Source: an uncultured Collinsella sp.
Lineage (GTDB): Bacteria; Actinomycetota; Coriobacteriia; Coriobacteriales; Coriobacteriaceae
NCBI GenBank assembly: GCA_905194675.1
Contig: CAJJTG010000032.1
Location: forward strand, 1 to 25,175
DNA: 25,175 nucleotides
Direction: 5' to 3'
The number at the start of each line of letters is the position of its first letter. The first letter of the stretch is position 1. A program made the position numbers and the translations under genes. The notes under the pieces are model-generated. The model was not told the DNA's origin. It did not search any database and saw only the letters and a program-made list of their open reading frames with translations. Below, one piece after another: positions 1 to 8,637 of the stretch.

Positions 1-311
1 GGGGCACCAGAGATTTGCCGAGCCCGGTACCACCACGGTGCCGGGCTCTTCTGGTCTAAGGGCCGGATTCGGACCGTCGACACCCGCGTCACTCATTTCC
101 CCGCGGGGGGAGTTTTCGAATCCGCCCGGGGGCACCAGAGATTTGCCGAGCCCGGTACCACCACGGTGCCGGGCTCTTCTGGTCTAAGGGCCGGATTCGG
201 ACCGTCGACACCCGCGTCACTCATTTCCCCGCGGGGGGAGTTTTCGAATCCGCCCGGGGGCACCAGAGATTTGCCGAGCCCGGTACCACCACGGTGCCGG
301 GCTCTTCTGGT
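1..311. repeat. 128-bp tandem repeat, about 2.4 copies, with tRNA-3'-end-like segment
   Basis: Near-identical units begin at 1, 129 and 257. The third breaks off near 311, where GGTCTAAG becomes GGTTTAAA. Each unit holds a stretch resembling the 3' end of a tRNA gene: a T-loop-like TTCGAATCC (for example 116-124) followed by a GGGGGCACCA end (128-137). A strong hairpin then follows at 20-48, 148-176 and 276-304, with arms of 12 bp and a 5-nt loop. Within a unit, GGGC-GGATTCG near 59-72 can also pair with CGAATCC-GCCC near 118-127. A matching 5' acceptor strand (GCCCCCG) is absent, so the units are not complete tRNA genes by eye. The array runs off the left edge, where a real tRNA gene could lie. 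It may be tRNA-derived duplication, an attachment-site array or repeated terminators; the sequence does not decide. Confidence 0.85.
276..304 (+). terminator. GC-rich hairpin in repeat unit 3 (same at 20-48 and 148-176)
   Basis: The arms GAGCCCGGTACC and GGTGCCGGGCTC form a 12-bp stem with one G-T pair and a 5-nt loop, followed by TTCTGGT. This resembles a terminator placed directly after a tRNA-like 3' end, but the T tract is short. Read as a plus-strand terminator only tentatively. Confidence 0.45.
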
Positions 312-352
312 TTAAAGGTATACCGTGGTTTTCGCTACTTCAGATGAAGAAA

Positions 353-383
353 GCGCCCGTTTGCAGGGGGAGCAAACGGGCGC
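353..383 (-). terminator. Rho-independent terminator of the kinase/PBP operon
   Basis: A perfect 12-bp inverted repeat (GCGCCCGTTTGC and its complement) encloses a 7-nt loop. On the minus strand it is followed by TTTCTTC. It lies about 50 bp past the stop codon of the PASTA kinase, as expected for the end of that operon. Confidence 0.85.
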
Positions 384-435
384 AATTGAGCGAATGTATT
401 TACGTCAGCAGCCGCTGTGGGCAACGTCTTGATGA

Positions 436-2385
436 CTAGTTGGTCGTACCGGAATCGTCGCCTGAATCAGTACCAGAGCCAGAAATCGAAACCGTCAACG
501 TGATCGTGCTGTCGGTAGACTGCTTGCCGGTGGGGGAGACGCCCGTAACGGTGGCGTTTTCATTGCCGCTCACGGGGTTGCCGTTCTGATCGCAGAATGC
601 GATGTTGTAGAACCCGGCGTTGTTGAGCGCGGTGACGGCCGCGGAGATGCTCTTGCCGTACAGGTTGCCCGGAACGCTGGCCTTGCCGGACTTCTTGGCA
701 ATGACGACGGTAATCGTGGCGCCAGGCTTCTGCTTGCCGCTGGGGTTCCAGCTAATCACGGTGCCCTCGGTAACCGAATCGTTCTCCTGGTAGCTCACGT
801 CGACGCCAAAGCCTGCCATATCGAGGGCGTTGCGCGCCTGGGCCTCGGTCATGTCGGTCAGATCGGGGACGGAGGTGGTGTCAGGACCGCTGGAGACCTT
901 GTACGAGATGGTCGTGCCCTTCTCGACTTCCTTACCGGGTTCGGTGCCCTGCTCAAAGACCTGGCCCTCATCGGCCTCGTTGGCCTCCTCGGAGGCGTTG
1001 CCCTTCAGGCCAACGCTTGCCAGCGCGGCTTCTGCCTGGTCCTTGGTCAGGCCGACAAGCCGGGGAACCTCAACCTTCTCGGAGGGCTTGGGGCCCTTGG
1101 AGATTACCAGGTTCACCTTGGTGCCCTTGGCCTTCTTGGTTTTGCCGTTGGGCGTCTGCTCGGCGACCTTGCCCTCGTCGATATCGTCGTTGTAGCTTTG
1201 GTCGATGGTGCCGACCTCGAGGCCGGCTTCCTTGATCTGCTCGACGGCAGTCTGCTGGTCCTTGCCCAGCACATCGGGCACGGTGACCTGCTCGCCGCCA
1301 AAGAGTCCTGTGGCAAAGGCCACCACGATACCGATGACGGCAACGGCTGCCACCACGGCGGCGATGATCTTGTTCTTGTTGGATTTGGGCTTTTCGACCT
1401 CGTAGGAGCCGGTGGAGCCCGAAACCGAGCTACGGGCGGTATTCTGGCCGCTCACGCCCGAGACGGGACGTACCATGGCGCGCGTCTGATCGGAAAGCTC
1501 GCGAGTCTTGGTGGCGCCCAGTTCACCGGGTGCACCGATGATGCGCGTGGGCTCCGAGATGTTGACGGCACGGCCCGACAGGTAGCTGTTGAGCACCTGA
1601 CGCAGCTCGTCGGCGGTCTGGAAGCGGTTTGCCGGGTCCTTCTCCATGCACTTGAGGATGATACGCTCAAGGTCGGCGTCGACACCGGAGTTGATCTGGC
1701 TCGGCGGAATAGGCAGCTCGTTGACCTGCTTGAGTGCGACTGAGATGGCGTCATCACCGTCAAAGGGCACGCGGCCGGTGGCGCACTCGTACATCACGAC
1801 GCCCAGCGAGTAGATATCCGAGGTGGGGCCGAGGTCCTGACCACGGGTCTGCTCGGGACTGACGTAGTGGGCGGTTCCCAGCACGTTGTTGTCTTGCGTG
1901 AGGTGGCTGTTCTTGGCGCGCGCGATGCCAAAGTCCATCACCTTGATGTTGCCGTCGGGCAGCACCATGATGTTCTGCGGCTTGATGTCGCGGTGGATGA
2001 TCTCGTGCTTGTGGGCGACCGAAAGCGCGGAGCTGATCTGCGAGCCGATCTGGGCGACCTTCTTGGGGTCGAGGGCGCCGTGGCTCTTGATGCCGCTCTT
2101 AAGGTCGGTGCCGCGCAGGTACTCCATGACGATGTAATAGGTGTCGCCGTCCTTGCCCCAATCGTAGACGCCCACGATATAGGGGGAGGAGAGACCGGCT
2201 GCTGCCTGGGCCTCCTGCTTAAAGCGTGCGGCGAAGGTTGCGTCGCCAGCATACTGCGGCAGCATGATCTTGACGGCTACCGTGCGGTCGAGGACCTGGT
2301 CCTGCGCACGGAAGACGGTCGCCATGCCGCCTGTCCCCACCTTATCCTTGAGGAGGTATCTTCCCCCGAGGACCCTCTGTTCCAT
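436..2385 (-). CDS. pknB: PASTA-domain Ser/Thr protein kinase (PknB/StkP/PrkC type)
   Basis: This is a transmembrane Ser/Thr kinase that senses peptidoglycan fragments or lipid II outside and phosphorylates division and wall-synthesis proteins inside. The kinase domain covers roughly residues 10-265: glycine loop GTGGMATV, catalytic Lys39 (VAVK), HRDIKPQN with Asp133, and DFG with Asp151. A Ser/Thr-rich juxtamembrane linker, one membrane helix (about 340-365) and four PASTA repeats follow, each opening with a VPxL-like motif; the last is divergent (VPGNLYG). The chosen ATG at 2385 has AGGAG five bases upstream. An in-frame ATG at 2400 would put that Shine-Dalgarno inside the gene. It is the last gene of the operon, about 130 bp after the SEDS-PBP gene. 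Four extracellular PASTA domains match M. tuberculosis PknB. All catalytic residues are present, so it should be active. Confidence 0.95.
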   Translation of the reverse strand: MEQRVLGGRYLLKDKVGTGGMATVFRAQDQVLDRTVAVKIMLPQYAGDATFAARFKQEAQAAAGLSSPYIVGVYDWGKDGDTYYIVMEYLRGTDLKSGIKSHGALDPKKVAQIGSQISSALSVAHKHEIIHRDIKPQNIMVLPDGNIKVMDFGIARAKNSHLTQDNNVLGTAHYVSPEQTRGQDLGPTSDIYSLGVVMYECATGRVPFDGDDAISVALKQVNELPIPPSQINSGVDADLERIILKCMEKDPANRFQTADELRQVLNSYLSGRAVNISEPTRIIGAPGELGATKTRELSDQTRAMVRPVSGVSGQNTARSSVSGSTGSYEVEKPKSNKNKIIAAVVAAVAVIGIVVAFATGLFGGEQVTVPDVLGKDQQTAVEQIKEAGLEVGTIDQSYNDDIDEGKVAEQTPNGKTKKAKGTKVNLVISKGPKPSEKVEVPRLVGLTKDQAEAALASVGLKGNASEEANEADEGQVFEQGTEPGKEVEKGTTISYKVSSGPDTTSVPDLTDMTEAQARNALDMAGFGVDVSYQENDSVTEGTVISWNPSGKQKPGATITVVIAKKSGKASVPGNLYGKSISAAVTALNNAGFYNIAFCDQNGNPVSGNENATVTGVSPTGKQSTDSTITLTVSISGSGTDSGDDSGTTN

Positions 2386-2517
2386 TCCTGCTCCTAACAT
2401 AACTATTCGCTCAACGATGTGTGTAGTACCTACGATGTGGCCGCTGGGGCCGTGTGGCGCGTTGCCGCTAACTCTTCGGCCGCGGCGCGCCTCGGGTGTC
2501 CGATTCGATCATGGGCA

Positions 2518-5388
2518 TCACGCTCCCTGTGCGGCGAGCGCCGCGGTCAGGACGATGCCGGCAATCTTGGCCGCCTTGACGTCGTGTTTGTCGTAATCCT
2601 CCAAGGCCACCGAGATGGCGACCGTGGGTGAATCGTAAGGTGCAAAGCCAACGAACATCGAGTTGACGTTGGTGCCGCCGGTCTCGGCCGAGCCGGTCTT
2701 GCCGGCGACCTTGACGCCGGGGACCTGGGCATCGGTGCCGGTACCGGACTGGACGACGGCGAGCATGGCCTGCTTGACCTGGTCGGCCGTGGCGGAGCTG
2801 ACGGCCTGACCCAGCGAGCGGGACTGCGTGGTCTTGACCACAGTTCCGTCCGGGGCGAGTACCTGGGCTACAAAGTACGGGTCCATGACCACGCCACTGT
2901 TAGCGATGGCGGCGGCAATCACGGCGTTTTGCATGACGGTGGTCTGCGGGCCGGGCGTGTGGTCCATGCCGACAGGCTGGCCGGCGCCGGCCCAAGCGGT
3001 CTCCCACTCGGTCATGAGCGACGGGTCTGCCATGATGGAGGCCGCGGAGGTCAGGTCCTGGCCGAGCTTTTGGCCGTAGCCAAAGGCGTTGGCAAACTGC
3101 ACGAGCGTGTTTGCGCCAACTTCGTTTGCCACCTGGCCAAAGACGACGTTGGAGGACACGGCAAAGGCCTGCTGCAGGCTGATGGTGCCGTAGCTCTCGT
3201 TGGCATAGTTGGTGACCGGTGCGTTGCCGATGTCCATGGAGCCGGGCGCCTGGTAGGTGCTGGTAAGGCTGGCGGTGCCGGTCTCGAGTGCCGCGGAAAG
3301 CGTAACGACCTTAAACGTGGAGCCCGGCGTGTACAGCGCGTCCATGGCGCGATTGTACATAGAGCCGTCCTCGCCGCCGCCAGCCTGCAGTAGGGCGTCG
3401 ATGTTGGTGTTGTCGTAGGTGGGCGAGCTGGCACATGCGAGCACCGCGCCGGTACGCGGGTCGATGACCACTACAGCGCCCTTAAAGCCCTTGAGTGCCT
3501 GCTCGGCCGCCGTCTGGATGCGCGAGTCGATGGTGAGCTTGGCGGTGTTGCCCGGCTGGGTCTGGCCCGCGAGCGACGCGATGGCGTTGTTCCAGCTGGA
3601 GTAGTCCTTAGAACCGGTGAGCGTGTCGTTCATGACGCTCTCGATGGCGGTGGTGCCATACTGCTGGCTCACGTAGCCAACCACGTGCGCTGCCAGGTTA
3701 CCGTTGGGGTAGGAGCGTACGTAGGTGCCGTCCTCCTGCTGCAGCGACTCGGCCAGCGTCACGCCGTCGGACGTGATGATGGAACCGCGCTGGATGTACT
3801 TGGAGCGGGCGATGGTGTGGTTGTTGGTCGGCATGTCCTGATAGTCCTTGGCCTTGATGACCTGGACATAGGTGAGGTTGCCGATAAGGATGGCGAATAG
3901 CGCCGTAAAGGCGAGCACCGCACGGGTTAGACGGTTGGCGAGCGCAACGCGGCCGAGCACACCGGATTCAGGCGTGTCGAGCAGGCGACGGCGCATGCGC
4001 GAGCCGACGGAATGGCTGCCGCTGCCGTAGGAAGACGAGGTGGCAAAGCGCGTGCCCGTCGGGGCGGCGGCAGATGCGACCTGATCATCGGTGATGGCGG
4101 CCATAGTGCCGGTGCCGGTAAGCTCGGCCTCGCGTCCGGTCGCCTCGTCACCGGCGCGCAGCAGGAGCGCGACGATGATAAAGCTCGCCAGCAGCGAGGA
4201 GCCGCCCTGGCTCATAAAGGGCAGGGTGACGCCGGTCAGCGGGATCAGGCGGGTTACGCCGCCAACGATCAAGAAGGCCTGGAAGCTGATGGCGGCCGTA
4301 AGGCCCGTGGCGCTAAAGGCAGCGAGGTCGGATTTAGCGCGGGCAGCCGTGGTGAGGCCACGCACGGCAAAGAGCATAAACAGGATGAGCACGGCGCCGC
4401 CGCCCAAAAGGCCCATCTCCTCGCCGATAGCCGAGAAGATAAAGTCGGACTCGACGACAGGGATGTTGTTGGCCATGCCGTTGCCGATGCCAACACCGAC
4501 CAGGCCGCCATCGGCAAGCGAGAAGAGCGACTGGACGATCTGGTAGCCCTGGCCCTGGGCGTCCTTAAAAGGATCGACCCAAACCTGGAAACGCACCTGA
4601 ACGTGCGATAGGAACTTGTAGGCGCCCACGGCTCCGACAGCTAAGAGCGCAAGGCCGATGACGACATACGAGAATCGTCCCGTGGCAACGTAGAGCATCA
4701 GCAAGAAGATGGTGTAGAACAGCACGGCCGAACCCAGATCGCGTTCGAAGACGACGACGAGCAGGCACACACCCCACACGGCAAACAGCGGCAGCAGCAG
4801 TCGCAGGCGAGGGATCTTAAAGCCCAGGATCTTGCGGTTGGAGATGGAGAGCAGCTCGCGGTTCTCGGCCAAGTAGCCGGCCAGGAACAGCACGATAAAG
4901 ACCTTGGCGAACTCGCCGGGCTGGATGGTAAAGCCTGCGATGCGAATCCACAGCTTGGAGCCCGAGATCGTGGTGCCGATAAAGATGGGCAGCATCAGCA
5001 GAATGATGCCGATAATGCCAAAGGTGTACTTGTAGCGCATGACCACGTCGAGGTTCTTAACCAACGCGAGCGTTCCCACCATGAGCGCCACCGAGACAAA
5101 CAGGATGATGAGCTGTGAGATGGCGAGAGCGGGGGCGAGGCGTGTCACGAACGTGATGCCGATGCCCGAAAGTATAAATACGATGGGTAGGATGGCGGGG
5201 TCGGCGCCGGGCGCCAAGATGCGCACGGCGATATGTGCCGCGGCGAAGGCGGCAAAGAGGCCGATCGGCACCGCGAGCGTCTCAAAGGAGATGGCGGCGC
5301 CCGCGGTGAGCACGTACATCGCATACAGCAGGATGACGGGGAACGCCGAGGCGATGAGCAAGAGCAGCTCGGTGTTGCGGCGACTCAT
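2518..5388 (-). CDS. SEDS glycosyltransferase (FtsW/RodA) fused to class B penicillin-binding protein
   Basis: One 956-residue frame joins the two enzymes that normally form a peptidoglycan synthase complex. Residues 1 to about 415 are a polytopic SEDS glycan polymerase. The essential extracellular Asp is in WVDPFKD (Asp272), and conserved IGEEMGLLG and FMSQGGSS motifs follow. A roughly 70-residue polar linker leads to one more helix (about 490-505), then a short stalk and a transpeptidase domain. Its active-site triads are STFK (Ser690), SSN (745-747) and KTG (897-899). SEDS proteins polymerise lipid II and the PBP crosslinks it; the fusion fixes a 1:1 ratio. The ATG at 5388 has GGGAG eight bases upstream, while the in-frame GTG at 5397 lies too close to it. 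In mycobacteria the equivalents rodA and pbpA are adjacent separate genes, so this looks like their fusion. No stop or frameshift interrupts it. Confidence 0.95.
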   Translation of the reverse strand: MSRRNTELLLLIASAFPVILLYAMYVLTAGAAISFETLAVPIGLFAAFAAAHIAVRILAPGADPAILPIVFILSGIGITFVTRLAPALAISQLIILFVSVALMVGTLALVKNLDVVMRYKYTFGIIGIILLMLPIFIGTTISGSKLWIRIAGFTIQPGEFAKVFIVLFLAGYLAENRELLSISNRKILGFKIPRLRLLLPLFAVWGVCLLVVVFERDLGSAVLFYTIFLLMLYVATGRFSYVVIGLALLAVGAVGAYKFLSHVQVRFQVWVDPFKDAQGQGYQIVQSLFSLADGGLVGVGIGNGMANNIPVVESDFIFSAIGEEMGLLGGGAVLILFMLFAVRGLTTAARAKSDLAAFSATGLTAAISFQAFLIVGGVTRLIPLTGVTLPFMSQGGSSLLASFIIVALLLRAGDEATGREAELTGTGTMAAITDDQVASAAAPTGTRFATSSSYGSGSHSVGSRMRRRLLDTPESGVLGRVALANRLTRAVLAFTALFAILIGNLTYVQVIKAKDYQDMPTNNHTIARSKYIQRGSIITSDGVTLAESLQQEDGTYVRSYPNGNLAAHVVGYVSQQYGTTAIESVMNDTLTGSKDYSSWNNAIASLAGQTQPGNTAKLTIDSRIQTAAEQALKGFKGAVVVIDPRTGAVLACASSPTYDNTNIDALLQAGGGEDGSMYNRAMDALYTPGSTFKVVTLSAALETGTASLTSTYQAPGSMDIGNAPVTNYANESYGTISLQQAFAVSSNVVFGQVANEVGANTLVQFANAFGYGQKLGQDLTSAASIMADPSLMTEWETAWAGAGQPVGMDHTPGPQTTVMQNAVIAAAIANSGVVMDPYFVAQVLAPDGTVVKTTQSRSLGQAVSSATADQVKQAMLAVVQSGTGTDAQVPGVKVAGKTGSAETGGTNVNSMFVGFAPYDSPTVAISVALEDYDKHDVKAAKIAGIVLTAALAAQGA

Positions 5389-5404
5389 AAGCGGCACTCC
5401 CTTT

Positions 5405-7204
5405 CTAGTTCTTTTCGGAGGCTTCGGCCTCGGCGGACTGTTCGGCGGTTTTCTCGGAATCTGATTCGGAGGTCGATCCCTGATTGGTGTTGTCGCGAAT
5501 CGTTTGCGCGTCGATCACCTGGCGGGTCTGCTCTTCATCGATCTGGTGGCGGTACTTGGATATCGTGTCCTGCGCATCGTCGACACTTGTTTGCGGAATG
5601 CCCGCCTTGAGGCGGTTTTGCGTGTCTTCGGGCAGGTCGGACAGCTTAATGCTGGTTTCGCTCTCGAGCCAGTGGAGCTTGAGTCCGAGCGGCTTGCCGG
5701 GCAGGCCGCGCCAGACGGCGACATTGCCCTGGTAGGTACCCAGGTAGTACGAGCCGGTGACACCCGTGTAGGCCCAGATGGCAGCCGCCAGCACCAAGAC
5801 GAGACCTAAGACGACGCCGATGGTGACGTTGCGGCGACGCACGCGTTGCGCCTCGCGCATAACGCCATCGTCAACCAGGTCAACGACTACTACGGTCACG
5901 TTGTCGTGGCCGCCGGCGGCAAGCGCCGCGTCCACCAGGTTGTCGACGCAGATTTGCGCGGTTGAGGACTGCGTGGCGATGTTCTCGATATCGCTATCGG
6001 GAATCATGCTCGAAAGGCCGTCAGAGCACAGGATCAGGCGGTCGCCTTCCTCGATATGCAGAGTGAAGTGGTCGGCATACATGGCGGGGTCTGAGCCCAG
6101 CGCACGGGTGATGACCGAACGGTTGGGGTGGACGCGAGCCTCGTCTGCCGTGATCTCGCCGGCGTCCACGAGCTCCTCCACGTAGGAGTGGTCGCGGGTC
6201 ACGCGGATGAGCGTGCCCTCGTGGAGCAGGTAGGCGCGAGAGTCGCCCACGTGGGCGATGGCGAGCGTGTCGTTTTCGATATAGGCGCAAGTGGCTGTAC
6301 AGCCCATGCCGGGCTTGCCTAGGCCGTTCAGGGCCGCCTCGATTACGGCGGCGTTGGCTGCCTCGACGGCTGCGGCCAGGCGTGCTGCGTCGGCGGACTG
6401 CGGGGCCGTCTTGGCAATAGTCTCGACGGCGATGGAAGAGGCTACCTCGCCGGCGGCGTGACCGCCCATGCCGTCGCATACGCAAAAGAGCGGCGACTGC
6501 ACCAGGTAGGAATCCTCATTGTGCGGGCGCACACAGCCAACGTCGGAGCGGGCACCCCACATGAGTTGCGTGGTGGTGCCGGCATCATAGGTCGAGTCGG
6601 TCTCGATGCGCTCCTCGGTCAGGGGCTCAAAGCTCATGGTCGAGCCGGGGTCTTTGAGCTTGGCTTCAACGGCGGCTACGTCGATCTCGGCTGTGTCACC
6701 GGGAGAGACGGTGTCGGTCTCGGCGTTTGATTCGGAATCGCCGGTGTCCGGGGAGTCGAGCTCCTCGGACACGCGGGCGGTCGACTCGTCGTCTTGCGGG
6801 CTGACGTCTATAGGCTCGGGCGCCGGCGTAGACGCGGGCGCAACCTCGGATGCCGGGGCTATGGGAAACGCCGGCGCGGCGGGCTCGGGTGCCGCAAACA
6901 CCGCAGCACTCTCGTTGATTGCGGCGGCGACGGGCTCTGCAAAGTGAGCCGGCGCCGGGGTTGCTTCGGGCGCTGTGGGCTGTTCCGCAGCATGTGCGCC
7001 GATGGGCGCCGCTACGGCATCCTCTTCGTCTTCGTTATCGGCGAGATCAGAAATATCATGCGTTACATGCGAAAGAGGCAGGGAGAACACGGTGTCCTCG
7101 GGTTCCACGGGTGCGGAGCCCGCCGGAGCGGCGTGGGCCGGCGCAGCTGTGGCGGCAGCCGGTGCCTCGGTCATAGTCGCGGACTTGTTCTCCTCGTCGA
7201 TCAT
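5405..7204 (-). CDS. pstP: PP2C-family Ser/Thr protein phosphatase with long N-terminal extension
   Basis: This metal-dependent phosphatase should reverse phosphorylation by the operon's kinases. An acidic, Ala/Pro/Glu-rich, probably disordered N-terminus of about 215 residues comes first. The PP2C domain spans roughly 217-460 with RPHNEDS, CDGMGGH (about 243-249), HVGDSRAYL, SDGLSSMI and HDNVTVVVV, giving the metal-binding Asp residues. A basic stretch (RVRRRN), one membrane helix (about 485-505) and a roughly 90-residue C-terminal tail end the protein. The start codon overlaps the stop of the FHA gene upstream (ATGA), with AAGGTG eight bases before. Mycobacterial PstP is about 510 residues and starts almost directly with the catalytic domain; the extension here is unusual and might be a docking or phospho-acceptor region. 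The stop lies 16 bp before the SEDS-PBP start. Confidence 0.93.
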   Translation of the reverse strand: MIDEENKSATMTEAPAAATAAPAHAAPAGSAPVEPEDTVFSLPLSHVTHDISDLADNEDEEDAVAAPIGAHAAEQPTAPEATPAPAHFAEPVAAAINESAAVFAAPEPAAPAFPIAPASEVAPASTPAPEPIDVSPQDDESTARVSEELDSPDTGDSESNAETDTVSPGDTAEIDVAAVEAKLKDPGSTMSFEPLTEERIETDSTYDAGTTTQLMWGARSDVGCVRPHNEDSYLVQSPLFCVCDGMGGHAAGEVASSIAVETIAKTAPQSADAARLAAAVEAANAAVIEAALNGLGKPGMGCTATCAYIENDTLAIAHVGDSRAYLLHEGTLIRVTRDHSYVEELVDAGEITADEARVHPNRSVITRALGSDPAMYADHFTLHIEEGDRLILCSDGLSSMIPDSDIENIATQSSTAQICVDNLVDAALAAGGHDNVTVVVVDLVDDGVMREAQRVRRRNVTIGVVLGLVLVLAAAIWAYTGVTGSYYLGTYQGNVAVWRGLPGKPLGLKLHWLESETSIKLSDLPEDTQNRLKAGIPQTSVDDAQDTISKYRHQIDEEQTRQVIDAQTIRDNTNQGSTSESDSEKTAEQSAEAEASEKN

Positions 7205-7617
7205 CGACGGTTCACCTTCATGACCACATCGCCAATCTGGACTTCGTCGCCCTCGCGCAGCGTTGCGGGCTCCACAAGCTGGCGGCCGTTGACGAGCGTG
7301 CCGTTAAGCGAGTTGAGGTCCTCGATGATGAGCGCCGGGCCCTGCAGCGAAAAGCGCGCATGCGAGGCCGAGACGAATGGTTCGTTGATGCAGATGTCCG
7401 AAGACGGCGAGCGACCGACGATGACGGGGCCGAGCATGTCTACGTGGATGCCGCGGATACCGCGCGGACCCTTGTCCACATCGATCGTCCAGATAGCCGA
7501 GTCGCGGCGCTGTCCGCGCACAAGCCCCACGCCGGTCTTCATGACGGCGAACAGGAAGATATAGAGCAGGGCGACCAGGACGATGCGGCCTGCAAAAAGG
7601 ACGATATCGATGTTCAT
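7201..7617 (-). CDS. fhaB: FhaB/FipA-like membrane-anchored FHA-domain protein
   Basis: A 138-residue protein with an N-terminal membrane helix (about residues 5-27) followed by a cytoplasmic FHA domain (about 57-130). The FHA phosphothreonine-binding signature is visible: GRSPSSD, SASHARF and NSLNGTLVNG. In mycobacteria FhaB links phosphorylated kinase targets to the divisome and the RodA/PBP machinery. Here it sits between the second FHA gene and the phosphatase, in the same relative position. The ATG is preceded by AGGGGA at suitable spacing. It overlaps the phosphatase gene by 4 bp and starts 6 bp after the stop of the preceding gene, so translation is probably coupled. Confidence 0.93.
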   Translation of the reverse strand: MNIDIVLFAGRIVLVALLYIFLFAVMKTGVGLVRGQRRDSAIWTIDVDKGPRGIRGIHVDMLGPVIVGRSPSSDICINEPFVSASHARFSLQGPALIIEDLNSLNGTLVNGRQLVEPATLREGDEVQIGDVVMKVNRR

Positions 7618-7623
7618 AAGCGA

Positions 7624-8637
7624 CTATCCCCTAAATTCAAAGGTGCTCAGGCCAAACGTCAGCAGATCGCCGTTGCGCAGCGGGCAGCGCGTAATGCGGC
7701 GGTTGTTGACGAGTGTGCCGTTGGTGGAATTGAGGTCCTCGATCGACCAATCCGAGCCCGTAAAGGTGAGCTGGGCGTGGCGGCGCGACACGTTGGGGTC
7801 GCGCAGGGCAATGTCGGAAACTGAGCGCTCGCGACCGATGGTTACCTGTGCGGAGGTGATGCTATGGCTCTCGCCGCTCACGACGTCGACGAGCTGGGCA
7901 AGCGGGCGCTGCGGGGCGCGAGTGCTCGCCATGTTGGAGGCGATGCCGGCTGCGGCGCCTAGGCCCACGGCGGCACCGGTCGCGGCGGCTCCGCCCATGC
8001 CGGCAAGCGCGTCGCGCGAGACGGTCTGCGGCACCGGGATGGGTGCGGCGGCGGGGTCGGGGACGCTAAGCGCGAAGGGGTCTGCCACGGCAAGCGGGTC
8101 GGGAGCGGCGGCGCGAGGCGTCGGCTGCTGCTGGGGCATGGCAGCGGGGCGCTGCTGCTGCGGGGCAGCAAACTGCTGCTGGCCGGCGCGCGGGGCGCCG
8201 GCGGCACGGCTTGCCGCGGAGTTGTTCTGGCCCAGGCCGTTTTGATAGGCGCGCTCTTCTTCGTACAGGCGGCCGAGCGTGGGGGCATCGACGTTCTCGG
8301 CAAAGACCGAGAACTTGCCGGCGCGCAGCTGCGGATCGATCATAAAGCGCACGAGGGGCTCGCCGACAAAGACATAGCGGCGCTTTTCGGCCTGCGCTTT
8401 CACAAACTCGCGGACCTCGCGCGAAAGCTCGGGGTAGAACGGGGCGAGCATGGGATCGTCGTCGGCGGCGATCAGGATGGTATAGAGTGCCGGCGCCGTG
8501 TTGACGCCGTTGATCACCAGAGTCTGATCCTCCATGTCGCGAGCGGCCTGCTTGGCAAGCTTCTTAAAGGAGAACGGGGCACGGGTGGCACCGAAGATGC
8601 CGGCCACGTGGTCCTCGAAGATGTTCAGGAAGTTCAC
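7624..8637 (-). CDS. fhaA: FhaA-like protein (DUF3662 domain plus FHA domain)
   Basis: A 337-residue protein in three parts. The N-terminal FhaA-type domain (about 1-125) opens with FLNIFEDHVAGIFG. A low-complexity Ala/Pro/Gln linker follows (about 130-245). The C-terminal FHA domain (about 250-330) has GRERSVSD, SRRHAQL and NSTNGTLVNN. Mycobacterial FhaA binds phosphorylated MviN/MurJ and regulates lipid II flipping; a similar reader role is expected here. The start is GTG: its first bases overlap the stop of the upstream kinase (GTGA), and GGAGAG lies 9 bases before. The linker is compositionally biased rather than conserved in type. Confidence 0.92.
   Translation of the reverse strand: MNFLNIFEDHVAGIFGATRAPFSFKKLAKQAARDMEDQTLVINGVNTAPALYTILIAADDDPMLAPFYPELSREVREFVKAQAEKRRYVFVGEPLVRFMIDPQLRAGKFSVFAENVDAPTLGRLYEEERAYQNGLGQNNSAASRAAGAPRAGQQQFAAPQQQRPAAMPQQQPTPRAAAPDPLAVADPFALSVPDPAAAPIPVPQTVSRDALAGMGGAAATGAAVGLGAAAGIASNMASTRAPQRPLAQLVDVVSGESHSITSAQVTIGRERSVSDIALRDPNVSRRHAQLTFTGSDWSIEDLNSTNGTLVNNRRITRCPLRNGDLLTFGLSTFEFRG

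Noticed and set aside
61..137. Complete tRNA gene of 77 nt within each repeat unit
   Set aside because: The 3' part looks right, but the first seven bases do not pair with the 3' acceptor strand and the T-stem 5' strand does not match, so no cloverleaf could be drawn by eye.
1..311. CRISPR array
   Set aside because: There are only two to three long units that are identical throughout, with no repeat-spacer alternation.
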